DNA of 64,000 bases from Natronobeatus ordinarius (GTDB lineage Archaea > Halobacteriota > Halobacteria > Halobacteriales > Natrialbaceae), in contig NZ_CP101456.1 in NCBI RefSeq assembly GCF_024362485.1, forward strand, positions 248,001-312,000. The letters run 5' to 3'. The notes under the pieces were generated by a model that ran no database searches, was not told the origin of the DNA, and saw only the letters and a list, made by a program, of their open reading frames with translations. Made by a program: the position numbers and the translations under genes. The first letter of the stretch is position 1; every line of letters starts with the position of its first letter. Positions 8,402-17,975 of this stretch are shown here, piece after piece.

Positions 8402-9190
8402 TTAATCTCCCACACAACGACTATCGTCACGGCTATCCGAAGCATCAGTGATCGCTCGAGCAATCAACGCTGCCTGTCCACCGGCGACGAAGCCGGCGTC
8501 GACGTTGACGACCGAGAGGACGGTACAGGACTGGAGCAGTCCGGCGAGTGCGGCCTCGCCGTCGCCGCCGTGGCCGTAGCCGCTCGAGATGGGGACGCCG
8601 ATGACGGGCGTGTCGACGAGGCCGGCGATCACGGTCGGGAGGGCCCCCTCCCGTCCTGCGAGGACGATCAGGACGTCCGCCGACCGGAGCCGGTCGACCT
8701 GATCGAGCACCCGGTCGAGTGCGGCGACGCCGATGTCGTGGATCCGATCGACGGTCGCGCCCGCATCCTCACAGATCACCTGTGCCTCGTCGGCGATCGG
8801 CTCGTCGGCGGTTCCGGCGGTGACGATTCCCACGGTCGCCGCGAGCGACGGCGGCTCGTACGCCGGTGAGCGAACGAGTAGCGTCGACCGACGGCGTTCG
8901 ATGGCGTACTCGGAGTCGGCCGGCTCGAACCGCGACTCGAGCGCCGCGACGTGGTCGTCTGTCGCCCGCGTGACGATCGCCCGATCGGTCGTCTCGACGG
9001 CGGTTCCCGCGAGTTCGACGACCTGTTCGGGATGCTTTCCCTCCGCGAGGATCGCCTCGGGGATGCCACGACGGTGCTCTCTGGCGGCGTCGAACCGGCC
9101 CGCCTCGCCGACGACGTATCCCTGGAGCTCGGCTTCGGCTGCCGCCGGCGAGAGCTCACCAGCGGCGACGGCCTCGAGTAGTTCACGCAT
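8402..9190 (-). CDS. larB: Nickel pincer cofactor biosynthesis protein LarB
   Basis: A 262-aa protein starting MRELLEAVAAGELSPAAAEA. After an N-terminal helical region with ARVDAAREHRRGIPEAILAEG-like sequence comes a PurE/AIR-carboxylase-like core (VGIVTAGTADEPIADEAQVI, VLIVLAGREGALPTVIAGL, GVPISSGYG). This is the LarB arrangement. LarB carboxylates and hydrolyses nicotinic acid adenine dinucleotide in the first step of Ni-pincer nucleotide synthesis. No larC or larE is adjacent, so its partners must be elsewhere. The ATG at 9190 was preferred to an upstream in-frame ATG because the extension is low-complexity Arg-rich. Confidence 0.88.
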   Translation of the reverse strand: MRELLEAVAAGELSPAAAEAELQGYVVGEAGRFDAAREHRRGIPEAILAEGKHPEQVVELAGTAVETTDRAIVTRATDDHVAALESRFEPADSEYAIERRRSTLLVRSPAYEPPSLAATVGIVTAGTADEPIADEAQVICEDAGATVDRIHDIGVAALDRVLDQVDRLRSADVLIVLAGREGALPTVIAGLVDTPVIGVPISSGYGHGGDGEAALAGLLQSCTVLSVVNVDAGFVAGGQAALIARAITDASDSRDDSRCVGD

Positions 9191-9404
9191 ACCCGGGGTA
9201 CTCGACGCGCACACTCGAATGCGTCGTCGCGAGCCGGCGAGTGCCCGAGGGTGCGCGCGAGCCGCGCGCAAGCGGCGGTCGGGGGTTCGAGGGCGTCGTG
9301 ATCGCCGTCGGTAATTCATCGGACATATACTTTCCGGTGGCTGAGGGAGCAAAACCCCCGACTCAGACCGTCAGACGCCCGATATCGAGGGGGATAACCA
9401 CAAC

Positions 9405-9413
9405 TATTATAAA
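9405..9413 (+). promoter_or_regulatory. TATA box of the DUF1931 gene
   Basis: The sequence tattataaa is centred about 29 bases upstream of the ATG at 9439. That is the expected distance for a leaderless archaeal transcript. No Shine-Dalgarno-like sequence lies right before the ATG. Confidence 0.65.
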
Positions 9414-9438
9414 GGGGTAGGGGAAACAGGGAAATCGT

Positions 9439-9606
9439 ATGGCAGATCTTATCGTCAAAGCCGCCGTTAAGGAAGCGCTCGATGACAAAAACGTCGCATC
9501 GGACTTCTACGATGCACTCGACGAGGAAGTCTCCGAGCTGCTCGAAGACGCCGCACGGCGTGCCGAAGACAACGACCGAAAGACGGTCCAGCCCCGCGAC
9601 CTGTAA
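9439..9606 (+). CDS. DUF1931 single histone-fold protein (55 aa)
   Basis: The frame reads MADLIVKAAVKEALDDKNVA, then DFYDALDEEVSELLEDAARR and ends KTVQPRDL. This matches the conserved small haloarchaeal DUF1931 proteins, which contain one histone-fold-like helical unit (helix-turn-helix-turn with a final RPxDL-type motif resembling the histone R-T pair). It is a likely DNA-associated protein. It has a strong TATA box and a T-run terminator, so it is an independent short transcription unit. It is below the size many annotators use as a cutoff. Confidence 0.82.
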   Translation: MADLIVKAAVKEALDDKNVASDFYDALDEEVSELLEDAARRAEDNDRKTVQPRDL

Positions 9607-9633
9607 GGTCACCGAGTAACCGTCTTTTTATTA
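9607..9633 (+). terminator. T-rich terminator after DUF1931 gene
   Basis: Directly after the stop, an imperfect inverted pair (ggtcac/gtaacc) is followed by gtcttttta at 9622-9630. T-runs like this mark archaeal termination. Confidence 0.5.
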
Positions 9634-9783
9634 GTGCCAGCCCTCGAGCGGAGCGTGTCGTTCGGTCGGCAGGCGGCGCACGCGTCGGTTCGACGAGCAC
9701 TAGTGCTTTGTCAAGCCTGCTCTGCAGGGTCGAACCCGTCGCTGAAGGCCGGTTCGACCCCGCAGTCGACGCTTAGCGGAGTA

Positions 9784-11124
9784 CTACCCCTCGTGATCGT
9801 ACGCGCCGGCTCGCTCGAGTTCGCCACGCGCACGGAGCACGGACGGGGTTCGACACATCCCCGGGGCGCCCGTCACCTGCGGCACCGTGCAGTTGTTGCA
9901 GCTCTCACAGACGACGCGGGTGGCGGGAGAGTCGAGCAACCGGGCGGCGAGTCGCGGCTCGGCGTAGAATGGGCGGGCCATTCCAACCATATCGCAGGCT
10001 GGCCCCGGCTCGTTCGTTCTCCCACCAACGCCGCCAGCGAGCAATCGATCCATCTCCGTCCGGTCGCGAATGCCGCCCTCCGCCAGCACGGGAATCGACA
10101 CCGCCTCGCGAACGCGCCGACAGAACGTCTCGTTCCAGGCTGGCTCGGTCGGGTACTGCAGCGACTGGAGCCGGTTGCCCGCCGCGACCAGTCGACGTCT
10201 CCAGGCGCTGCCGAACGCGGCGTCGTACTCGCCTCTGAACCCCTCGTGCGCCCAGGCCCGTTTCGGGTACTTCCCGCGGACGATACTCATGTCCCACGTC
10301 ACCGACGTCTGTACCGGTACAACCGCGTCGTAGCCGATTCGCTCGAGCCGGCGGGCGAGTTCGACGCCGTCGGCGAGAGAGAGTTTGCGCCGCACGACGG
10401 GTGGGGCTGGCGTCTCCGCCGGCACCTTCGTGGTTAGCGGGACGTCGCCCGCACGGTCGCGGATTTCGTCGTGGACGAGCGCGAGGAACGCGAGCCGGGC
10501 CTCCGGTGAGCCGCCGAACTCGTCCTCGCGATGGTTGTAAAACGGCGAGCAGAACTGCTGGACGATCCCCATGTTCGCGCCGGAGATGTGCAGGCCGTCG
10601 TAGCCCGCGTCGACGAGCCAGGCCGCCGATCGACCGAAGTCCGCCGCGAGCTCGTACACCTCGTCGGTCGAGAGCACGTGGGGGTCGAACGAGAGGAGGC
10701 CGAGCCGGTCGAGCACCTGCAGCTGCCACGGCGGTCGCGAAACGGCCAGTTGCTCGAGGCCTGGATTCTGCGCCCGGAACTCGGCGTGCCAGGTCTCCAT
10801 GCTCCGCAGGCCGCCGTGTTCGAGCTGGGCGAAGATCCGGCCGCCGTGATCGTGAATCCGGTCGGTGAGCCGCTCGAGGCGGGAGACGAAGTCGGGGTGG
10901 GCGACGTGGGTCATCCCCGGGGCCGCACAGCCGCCTTCCTCGCGGACGATCACCGCGCCCTGGAAGATGAGGCCGACGCCCGATTCGGCCGCCGGCTCGA
11001 GATCGTCGATCAGGGTGTCGACGGCGTCGGGGCCGTTGCCCGCACACTCGAGCAGCGGTGCGCGGTAGAGCCGGTTTCGGACCGTCACGCCGCCGATTTC
11101 GATGGGGTCCTCGAGCGTCGCCAT
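9784..11124 (-). CDS. NADH:flavin oxidoreductase, Old Yellow Enzyme family
   Basis: A 446-aa TIM-barrel flavoprotein starting MATLEDPIEIGGVTVRNRLY. It shows the family segments RIFAQLEHGG, GYDGLHISGANMGIVQQFCS, FYNHREDEFGGS (the RxDxFGGS block) and AEGGIRDR with DMVGMARPF. Near the C-terminus the cluster CESCNNC followed by a fourth Cys in PGMCRTP suggests an Fe-S cluster as in 2,4-dienoyl-CoA reductase. The C-terminal FAD/NAD domain of that enzyme is absent, so electrons must come from another protein. It reduces an alpha,beta-unsaturated carbonyl or related substrate; the physiological substrate is unknown. Confidence 0.85.
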   Translation of the reverse strand: MATLEDPIEIGGVTVRNRLYRAPLLECAGNGPDAVDTLIDDLEPAAESGVGLIFQGAVIVREEGGCAAPGMTHVAHPDFVSRLERLTDRIHDHGGRIFAQLEHGGLRSMETWHAEFRAQNPGLEQLAVSRPPWQLQVLDRLGLLSFDPHVLSTDEVYELAADFGRSAAWLVDAGYDGLHISGANMGIVQQFCSPFYNHREDEFGGSPEARLAFLALVHDEIRDRAGDVPLTTKVPAETPAPPVVRRKLSLADGVELARRLERIGYDAVVPVQTSVTWDMSIVRGKYPKRAWAHEGFRGEYDAAFGSAWRRRLVAAGNRLQSLQYPTEPAWNETFCRRVREAVSIPVLAEGGIRDRTEMDRLLAGGVGGRTNEPGPACDMVGMARPFYAEPRLAARLLDSPATRVVCESCNNCTVPQVTGAPGMCRTPSVLRARGELERAGAYDHEG

Positions 11125-11195
11125 GGCACCGATTCGGGACGAATCGACAAGAGCGTGGCGTCGAACTCGAGACGAGCGCGACCTCGACGCCGGAC

Positions 11196-11519
11196 TCAGA
11201 GTCGCTCGAGCGATCGGATCTGCTCGTCGCTCCAGTCGTAGAACGTCTCCTCGACCGCCTTCAGCCGGTCGACGCACTGGTTGTACTGAGCTCGTGCGTC
11301 GTCGGCGTAGGGGTCTTCGGGATTCGTCTCGACGAACTCGCGGAGTTCCTCGAGCGCCTCCGGCGAGTAGGTGTCCATGGCGCGCTGGCGCTCGAGCAGC
11401 GATACCTTCCGCTCTTCCTGCCTGAGCGTGCGGACGAGCGCCCAGGTCGCGATGCCCCAGAAGAGGACGATCGCGACGCCCATCCCGAACCACGTCTCGA
11501 GAGTGATCGCTTCAGCCAT
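11196..11519 (-). CDS. Small membrane subunit beside sodium symporter
   Basis: A 107-aa protein with one N-terminal transmembrane helix (residues 8-28, TWFGMGVAIVLFWGIATWAL) and an acidic helical cytosolic domain. Its ATG overlaps the stop of the symporter gene by one base (TGATG), so it is translated with it. The layout recalls small accessory subunits encoded with some NSS transporters (MetS with MetP in corynebacteria). That analogy is by gene order only, as I cannot show sequence relatedness. Confidence 0.7.
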   Translation of the reverse strand: MAEAITLETWFGMGVAIVLFWGIATWALVRTLRQEERKVSLLERQRAMDTYSPEALEELREFVETNPEDPYADDARAQYNQCVDRLKAVEETFYDWSDEQIRSLERL

Positions 11520-12988
11520 CAGTCGTCACCTCCGGGGGCACCGGTCGGCGCACGCGGTCGGTCGGCTTCCTCGAGGTAGCGCATGAAGAGGTAGCTGACG
11601 ATGGGGAACGTGACCAGCACGGCCATGCCCGCGATCATGACGCTCTCGCCGAAGTTCTCCCAGGCGAAGAAGGCCATGATGAACACCATCACGACGGGGA
11701 TGACGTACTTCACGATGGGATTCCACCAGGTGCCGACGTGGACGCCGGCGTTCTGGTTGACCGACAGCACGCGCAGGCGCTCGGGGCCGAAGAACCAGCC
11801 GATGGCGATGATGATCGCCAGCGTCGCGAGCGGCAGCCCCCAGTTCGCGAACGTGACGTCCGCGAAGTCGAGGAAGTCGACCGAGTAGGCACTCGGGAGG
11901 CCGAACAGCCAGATCAGGCCACAGACCGACAGTACCGTCTGGCCGCGGCTGAGCCGAGTTTCCTCGGCGATGGTCGTGATCAGTACCTCGGTGATGACGA
12001 TCGCCGAGGTGAGCGCGGCGAGGAAGAAGCCAACGAAGAAGACGATCGCCCAGAGGCCGCCTGCGGGCATCTCCGGGAACACCTGCACGAGCGAGACGAA
12101 CGTCAGGCCCGCACCGTCGGCCGGGTCGAGCCCGTAGGCGAAGACGAGCGGGAAGATGGCGAACGCCGCGAGGATACCGATCGACGCCTCGCCGATCGCC
12201 GTGAACACGCCGCCGCCGAGCGGGACGTCGTCGTACTCTCGGAGGTAGCTCCCGACGGTGATCGCGATCCCCCAGCCAAGCCCCGTCGAGAACAGCGCCT
12301 GGCCGAGCGCCGCGATCCACGTGTCGCTGAACGTCAGATACTCCCACTGGACCGTAAACGTGAACGCGAGTCCCTCGCCCGCGCCCGGCAGGGTAACGGC
12401 GCGGATCGCGATCGCCGCCATCGCGATCACCAGCGCCGGCACCGCGAAGACGACGACGCGCTCGACGCCCCTCGAGATACCGAGGTACAACACGCCCGCG
12501 ACCAGCGCCATGACGATCGTGTGCATGGCGATCATCGTCGCCGGGTCCGCGAAGAACGACGCCATGAACGCCTCGGCCTCGAAGCCCGGTTGCGTGAACG
12601 TGAACGTGAGCGAGTGAAGCATGTAGTACAGCGTCCATCCCACGACGGGCGAGTAGTACGTCATCAGCGCGAAGTTCACCAGCACGACGACGAGGCCGAG
12701 CCCCACGAGCCCGCCCGATCCGACGGCCTCCCGGATCGATCCGATGACGCCCTGGCCGGCGTACCGACCCAGGGCGACCTCCGCCATCAGCCCCGGTACG
12801 GCCAGCAGGAACAGCAGAATCAGGAACGCCAGGATGAACGCACCGCCGCCGTTCTCACCCGTGACGAACGGGAACCGCCAGATGTTTCCAACGCCGACCA
12901 TGGCGCCGATCATTGCCATCAGGAACCCGAACCGGGTTCCCCACTCCGCCCGTGAAATCTCGAGGTCCGAATCGGACACGCGAATCAC
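11519..12988 (-). CDS. Sodium-dependent transporter, SNF/NSS family
   Basis: A 489-aa protein with 11-12 transmembrane segments. The N-terminus contains WGTRFGFLMAMIGAMVGVGN followed by IWRFPFVTGENGGGAF, the hallmark substrate/Na+-binding helix 1 of the neurotransmitter:sodium symporter family. These proteins import amino acids or amines with Na+, which fits a high-salt habitat. A GTG a few codons in (giving VSDSDLEIS) is an alternative start. The gene forms a two-gene operon with the coupled small membrane protein downstream. Confidence 0.92.
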   Translation of the reverse strand: MIRVSDSDLEISRAEWGTRFGFLMAMIGAMVGVGNIWRFPFVTGENGGGAFILAFLILLFLLAVPGLMAEVALGRYAGQGVIGSIREAVGSGGLVGLGLVVVLVNFALMTYYSPVVGWTLYYMLHSLTFTFTQPGFEAEAFMASFFADPATMIAMHTIVMALVAGVLYLGISRGVERVVVFAVPALVIAMAAIAIRAVTLPGAGEGLAFTFTVQWEYLTFSDTWIAALGQALFSTGLGWGIAITVGSYLREYDDVPLGGGVFTAIGEASIGILAAFAIFPLVFAYGLDPADGAGLTFVSLVQVFPEMPAGGLWAIVFFVGFFLAALTSAIVITEVLITTIAEETRLSRGQTVLSVCGLIWLFGLPSAYSVDFLDFADVTFANWGLPLATLAIIIAIGWFFGPERLRVLSVNQNAGVHVGTWWNPIVKYVIPVVMVFIMAFFAWENFGESVMIAGMAVLVTFPIVSYLFMRYLEEADRPRAPTGAPGGDD

Positions 12989-13115
12989 CCCTAGGTAGGT
13001 GATACCAACCAGCAGTAAAACTGTTTTGAGGTGACAGAATTACAGACGTACTGGAGGCAGATACCGTCCTGAAAAATGAAATTAGCTCGAGTAGTTCACT
13101 GGGCTGCCTCGGCGG

Positions 13116-13610
13116 TCACTTCTCAACGTCGAGTAACGCCACGCGTTCGCAGACGAGTTCCGCGAGGCTCGCGTCGGTCGCCGCGCGTTCGGCGTCGGTG
13201 ATCTCGAAGAACGAACAGAGTCGCTCCTCGTCGAGAGCCTCGAGCGTCGTCCCGGGGTCGAAGCCGTCCAGCGCCTCGAGGGCTGCGACGGCGCCAGCCT
13301 CGTCACCGCCGTCGACCAGCACGACGACCCGGTTCTCGCCTTCCGAGACGCCCATCTCGAGCGCCCGGTCGATCTGTCGGCGGCCCGCGGCGTACAGCAG
13401 GATCTCGACGGCCCGGTCACGGGCGACGTTCTCCCCACGCTCGATGGCTCGATCCGCGAGTTCCACCGCCCGCTCGAGGTGGCGCCGGTCGGCGACGTAC
13501 CGGGCGTCGAACGCCTGGATCGTCGCGTCGTGACGATCGCCGATCTCGCCCAGCCGGGAGACGAGCGCGTCGAGGTCCTCGATCTCGAGTCGGCCCTCGA
13601 GTAGCCACAT
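13116..13610 (-). CDS. cgi121: KEOPS complex subunit Cgi121
   Basis: A 164-aa protein ([20 protein letters not shown]) containing IQAFDARYVADRRHLERAVE, EILLYAAGRRQIDRALEMG and VVVLVDGG. These match the Cgi121/TPRKB family: an alpha-beta fold with the conserved YAAGRRQI segment. Cgi121 binds Bud32 and recruits the tRNA 3' end in KEOPS, which makes the t6A37 modification. Its ATG overlaps the hel308 stop by one base, so the two are translationally coupled. This pairing is recurrent in haloarchaea to my knowledge. Confidence 0.88.
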   Translation of the reverse strand: MWLLEGRLEIEDLDALVSRLGEIGDRHDATIQAFDARYVADRRHLERAVELADRAIERGENVARDRAVEILLYAAGRRQIDRALEMGVSEGENRVVVLVDGGDEAGAVAALEALDGFDPGTTLEALDEERLCSFFEITDAERAATDASLAELVCERVALLDVEK

Positions 13611-15943
13611 CAGAAATCACCCAGGCTTGACTGGTTCTTCGTCGGTTCCTCGTCGGGTTCGTCTGCAGGAGCACCGCCCGCCCGTTCGACGCCGCCGTTT
13701 CCGTCGCCGGAGCGCTCCTCGACGCCGTCCATCGACGGGTCCTCGCGGCCGGCGTTCTCGAGGATCGTCTCCGCCGTCTTCGTCCCCTTGAGTGCGCCGA
13801 GGACGACGCCCTTGTCGGCCGTCCGGAGGTCGGCGGGCGTCTCGAGGCCGGCCGCGTACAGCTGGCGGGCGCGCTTGCGGCCGACGCCGCGGATGCCGAC
13901 GAGCTCGAGCAGCTCCTCGCGAACGCCGTGTTCGACCCGCGCGCGCGCCTCGCGGACGGCGACGGTCCACTCGCTGTCGATCTCGGCGGCGAGCGACTCG
14001 GCCGCGCCGAGCAGCCACTCCGCCGTGTCGACCTTCCCGCGGAGGTCGCCCGGGCCGATCCGGTAGCGGTCGGTGAGACGACTCTCTTCTTCCTCGTTCG
14101 CCCAGTCCTCGAGCAGTTTCCCGGTCTTCAACGCCGCGAGCCAGTCCTCGAAGCGGACGTCCTCGAACTCGCTCGGTGCGTCGCCGAGCAGTTCGCTCTC
14201 GCGTTCGTAAAACAGTTCGGCGTACTGCTCGTCCTCACCGGAGCGCAAGTAGAGTTCGTACATGTCCGGGGTTCGGGCGATCAGCTGGTAGCACCCGAGC
14301 GCGGTCGGCCGGTCGTCCGTGGACTCGAGGCCGTGGACGATCTCGGCGGCGCTCATCGGGTCGAGGTAGAGCCGCGAGACGGTGTGGCCGAGGCTCGTCG
14401 CCTGGAGTTCGACGCTGCTCGGCTCACCGGCGAGTTCGTCCGCCGAGACGAAGCCGTCGCTTCCCTCGCTCGCCGTCTCCCCCTCCCGTTCGATGAAGTC
14501 GTTCGCCTCGAGATACTGCAGGACGTCGTCGGTGACCGACTCGAGTCGACCCCGTTCTGTGGTCTGGCTCGCGTAGAGGGTTTCGGCCAGAAAGTCGAGT
14601 AGGCCCTCGCGGGTGCGGGCGAAGCCGGAGGCGATCGTCGCCAGGACGTGGGTCCGCAGGGCGGGTTCGGCGGCGAGTTTCGACCGGACGGCTTCGGGCT
14701 CGGCCCAGACGTAGCGGTCGAACAGTTCGTTCATGTCCTCGTGGCCCTTCGCCAGGAGGACGGCCTCGCCGTAGGGGTCGAGCCCCGGCCGACCTGCCCG
14801 CCCCATCATCTGGTGGACCTCGAGCACCGGCAGCGGCGTCATGCCGCCCGCGCTGGGGTCGAACCGGCGCCAGTCGCGGACGATCACCCGGCGAGCAGGC
14901 GTGTTCACCCCGGCGGCGAGCGTCGGCGTCGCGGCGATGAGCTTGAGCAAGCGGTCGCGGAAGGCGTCCTCGACGAGCGATCGGTGCTCACTCGCCAGCC
15001 CGGCGTGGTGAAAGGCTGCCCCGCGTTCGACGCAGGCTGCGAGGTCCTCGCTCGTCTCCGTGTCGCTTACGTCTCGGATCTCGTCTGCCAGGGCAGCGAG
15101 GTCGGTCCGCTCGTCGTCGGTGAGCGCCCGGGTGGTCACGCTCGAGAGGTCCCGCGCGGCTGCCTCGGCGTTTCGCCGCGAGCTGACGAAGACGAGCGAG
15201 GAGCCCCCCTCGTCTAAAATGTCGCGGACGAGCGCGGCTTCCTGCTTTTCGGTCCCCTCGACGGGCACCTCGCGGGTGCTCCCGTCGTCGAAGTTGAGCG
15301 CGTTGCCGTAGTGGACGCCCATCCGGAGGTCGATCGGTCGCCAGTCAGTGTCGACGAGGTCGGCCTCGAGCCAGTCGGCGAGCTCGGCCGCGTTGCCGAC
15401 GGTCGCCGAGAGCGCGACGGTCTGCAGGGTCGGGTTGAGTTTTCGTAACTTGGCGAGCGTCACCTCGAGCGTCGGCCCTCTCGAGCGGTCGTCGATGAGG
15501 TGGACTTCGTCGCTGACGACGCAGGTGAGGTCGGTGAGCCAGTCGGCGCCGTTTCGCACGAGCGAGTCGACCTTCTCGCTCGTGGCGACGATAATGTCCC
15601 GGCTGGCGAGCCAGTCGCTCGTCGACTCGTAGTTGCCGGTGGTGACGCCGACGGAGACCCCGAACGCCTCGTAGGCGTCGAACTCCGCCTTTTTCTCGCT
15701 GGCGAGTGCCCGGAGCGGAACGATGTACAGCGCCTTCCCCCCACGTTCGATCGCCGAGAGCATCGCCAGCGCGGCGATCATGGTCTTGCCGCTGGCGGTT
15801 GGGACGGCGGCGACGAGGTTCTCGCCCTCGAGAACCCCCGCCTCGACGGCTGCGGCCTGTGGAGGATAGAGCGACTCGATCCCCTGCTCCCGGAAATGCG
15901 AGACGGCCCCGGGCGCCAACCCCGACAGTTCCTCGACGTTCAT
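13610..15943 (-). CDS. hel308: ATP-dependent DNA helicase Hel308
   Basis: A 777-aa superfamily 2 helicase. Walker A is PTASGKT (residues 48-54), the DEAH-type box is DEVH (145-148), motif VI is [10 protein letters not shown], and a C-terminal helix-hairpin-helix reads [19 protein letters not shown]. Hel308 unwinds lagging strands at stalled forks. The last residues QSSLGDF resemble a PCNA-interacting (PIP) box lacking the second aromatic, a possible clamp tether. The protein is complete. It is the first gene of the hel308-cgi121 operon. Confidence 0.95.
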   Translation of the reverse strand: MNVEELSGLAPGAVSHFREQGIESLYPPQAAAVEAGVLEGENLVAAVPTASGKTMIAALAMLSAIERGGKALYIVPLRALASEKKAEFDAYEAFGVSVGVTTGNYESTSDWLASRDIIVATSEKVDSLVRNGADWLTDLTCVVSDEVHLIDDRSRGPTLEVTLAKLRKLNPTLQTVALSATVGNAAELADWLEADLVDTDWRPIDLRMGVHYGNALNFDDGSTREVPVEGTEKQEAALVRDILDEGGSSLVFVSSRRNAEAAARDLSSVTTRALTDDERTDLAALADEIRDVSDTETSEDLAACVERGAAFHHAGLASEHRSLVEDAFRDRLLKLIAATPTLAAGVNTPARRVIVRDWRRFDPSAGGMTPLPVLEVHQMMGRAGRPGLDPYGEAVLLAKGHEDMNELFDRYVWAEPEAVRSKLAAEPALRTHVLATIASGFARTREGLLDFLAETLYASQTTERGRLESVTDDVLQYLEANDFIEREGETASEGSDGFVSADELAGEPSSVELQATSLGHTVSRLYLDPMSAAEIVHGLESTDDRPTALGCYQLIARTPDMYELYLRSGEDEQYAELFYERESELLGDAPSEFEDVRFEDWLAALKTGKLLEDWANEEEESRLTDRYRIGPGDLRGKVDTAEWLLGAAESLAAEIDSEWTVAVREARARVEHGVREELLELVGIRGVGRKRARQLYAAGLETPADLRTADKGVVLGALKGTKTAETILENAGREDPSMDGVEERSGDGNGGVERAGGAPADEPDEEPTKNQSSLGDF

Positions 15944-16026
15944 TACCCTCCGTTCGGGCGTCCCGCCGTTTAAACTGTCGTCTCGAGCGGCGACAGAGGG
16001 ATACCGAGCCCGGCCAAACGTGTGCC

Positions 16027-16494
16027 ATGGCCGACCCGAACCGCGTCCTCGTTCCCGCCCTCGGCCGCTCCTGTGAGACCGAGTCGCTCGAGTACGTCCT
16101 CGAGACGTTTCCGAACGCCGAGGTGACGGTGCTGTCGGTGATCACACCACTCGACGCCCGGCTGAGCGAAGGGAAGCTCCTCGAGCGCAGCGACGAGCGC
16201 CTCGAGTGTGCACGAGCGGACGCGAAAGCGATCGTGGACGCAATCGACGCCGACCCCGACCACGTGCGAGTCGTGACGGCTGAGGGTCGTCCGGGGACCG
16301 TCATCCCCCGCTACGCCAGTGAAGGGGGATTCGATCACGTCGTCATGTGCGGGACGGACGCCCACCCGATCGTCCGGCGGCTGCTCGGCCGCGACCTCTC
16401 GACGACCGTCATCAATCGGACGCCGGTCCCCGTCACCGTCCTCGAGGGAGACTCGCGCTCGTCTCGAGGGCGACACGACGACGAGCGCTCGTGA
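16027..16494 (+). CDS. Universal stress protein (UspA family)
   Basis: A 155-aa protein starting [20 protein letters not shown], with a Rossmann-like USP core. A C-terminal motif resembling GxxGHPxxRRLLGRxxxxV (here [20 protein letters not shown]) aligns with the usual nucleotide loop, although the Gly-rich signature is weak. It is likely a stress-linked regulator; ATP binding is uncertain. It is convergent with the PiT transporter gene on the other strand. Confidence 0.82.
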   Translation: MADPNRVLVPALGRSCETESLEYVLETFPNAEVTVLSVITPLDARLSEGKLLERSDERLECARADAKAIVDAIDADPDHVRVVTAEGRPGTVIPRYASEGGFDHVVMCGTDAHPIVRRLLGRDLSTTVINRTPVPVTVLEGDSRSSRGRHDDERS

Positions 16495-16527
16495 ATACCC
16501 GAACAGCGCGCCAATCGCCGAGTATCG

Positions 16528-17736
16528 TTAGCCGCCGAGTACCGTCTCGAGCGCGCGGTAGAGGCCGAAGGCGACGGCGATCGACGAGAAGAGCGTGAAC
16601 AGCCAGAACGAAACCGTGAAGGCGATCTTTCGCTTCGAGACGCCCGCCGAGCCGGCCGCCAGCCCGCCGCCGATGACCCCGGAGAGGATGATGTTGTTGA
16701 GCGAGATCGGAATCCCGAGGGCGATCGCCAGCTGGGCGATGATGAAGCCCGGCACGAGCGCCGCGATCGACCGCCGAACGCCGAGCTGGGCGTATTCCCG
16801 GGAGGTGGCCTGTAACAGCCGCGGCGCACCCATCCACGCCCCGGCGAGGATGCCAACCGCACCGAGAGCGAGCAGGGCGATCACCGGCAAGCCGAGTTCG
16901 CCCCGGAAGAGGTTCTCGAGCGGGCCGGTCGCGAGGCCGACCTGCGAGCCGCCAGAGGAGAAGGCGACGACGCCCCCGAGCACGAGGAGGAACGACCGGA
17001 TGCCGCCCTCGACGGAGTCGAGGACGCGCGTGCGAACCCAGTACGCACTCAGCAGGCCGAGCGCGAGCGTGACGAGGACGAGCCCGAGATCGACGTCCGC
17101 GACGAGCGTCGGCCCACCGCCGACCTGTCGGGAGAGGAAGGCTGCGATCGTCCCCTGATCGGCGTCGGGGTCGGGGATAACGCCGAGTCGGACGTTCGCG
17201 ATGATCGCGCCGACGATGCCAGCCAGGAGCGGGACGCCGATCGCTTCGGGAACGTCGTCCCGGCGAAGGACCGTCGCGGTGACGTAGGCGAGGCCACCGG
17301 ACATAAACGGCACCAGCAGCCAGAACGTGCCCAGACGCTGGTAGGTCGCCATCGCCGGATCGCCGCCGAGTGCGAGGCCGGCACCGACCATCGCCCCCGT
17401 CGTCGCGAACGCCGCCGGGATCGGATAGCGCGTGTAGATCCCGACCGCCATGAATCCCGCCGCCGTCAACAGCCCGGCGGTGGCCGCGAGCGGCGTGATC
17501 GCCACACCGTCGATGAGGTCCGCGCCGACCGTCTCGGAGATACTGCCCCCCTGCATGATCGCCCCCGCGGCCGCGAGCAGGCCGATGAGAAACGCCGCCT
17601 GCATCGTCGAGATCGCGTTTGCGCCGATCGCGGGAGCGAACGGCGGGGAGTTGCTGTTCGCACCGAGTACCCACGCCATGAACAGGCAGGTGAGGATTGC
17701 GACGCCGACGAGCAACCCGAACGTGAGCGCACTCAT
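16528..17736 (-). CDS. Inorganic phosphate transporter, PiT family
   Basis: A 402-aa protein with about ten transmembrane segments and the duplicated PiT signature: the N-terminal copy is VLGANSNSPPFAPAIGANAI and the C-terminal copy lies in GIPISLNNIILSGVIGGGLA. PiT permeases import phosphate (or metal-phosphate) with H+ or Na+. The more usual GANDxxN is changed to GANSNSP in the first copy, a variant also common in haloarchaea. There is no PhoU gene next to it. It is convergent with a universal stress gene. Confidence 0.88.
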   Translation of the reverse strand: MSALTFGLLVGVAILTCLFMAWVLGANSNSPPFAPAIGANAISTMQAAFLIGLLAAAGAIMQGGSISETVGADLIDGVAITPLAATAGLLTAAGFMAVGIYTRYPIPAAFATTGAMVGAGLALGGDPAMATYQRLGTFWLLVPFMSGGLAYVTATVLRRDDVPEAIGVPLLAGIVGAIIANVRLGVIPDPDADQGTIAAFLSRQVGGGPTLVADVDLGLVLVTLALGLLSAYWVRTRVLDSVEGGIRSFLLVLGGVVAFSSGGSQVGLATGPLENLFRGELGLPVIALLALGAVGILAGAWMGAPRLLQATSREYAQLGVRRSIAALVPGFIIAQLAIALGIPISLNNIILSGVIGGGLAAGSAGVSKRKIAFTVSFWLFTLFSSIAVAFGLYRALETVLGG

Positions 17737-17853
17737 TGCCTCTACGGGATTCGTTCACACGGAGAAAAGCCTTCTCCCGATCCGGTGCAGTCCAGCGGAT
17801 GGAACGCCGACCGCGGGTGTCACGCCCGTTCGTTCTACACCACCGCTTCGAAT

Positions 17854-17975
17854 TATAGTAACCGTTGAAAGTCATTGCACACCCGGTCACGACCGTTGGC
17901 GGGCAGCCTCGCCAACGAGGCCGAGGCTGCCCGTTCGGCTGTGACCGGGTGTAAATCGTTTCAACGAGTACTATA
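17854..17975. repeat. 122-bp palindromic MITE-like element
   Basis: The ends are tatagtaaccgttgaaa and, inverted, tatagtactcgttgaaa (15 of 17 match). Inside them lies a perfect 12-bp inverted pair (acacccggtcac at 17879-17890, gtgaccgggtgt at 17941-17952). The core has an 11-bp perfect stem (17901-17911 with 17922-17932) and a competing 6-bp stem (gttggc 17895-17900 with gccaac 17911-17916). The whole element can fold into one long hairpin and has no coding capacity. Its right end overlaps the 3' end of the neighbouring lipoprotein gene and supplies the stop codon. Confidence 0.75.
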
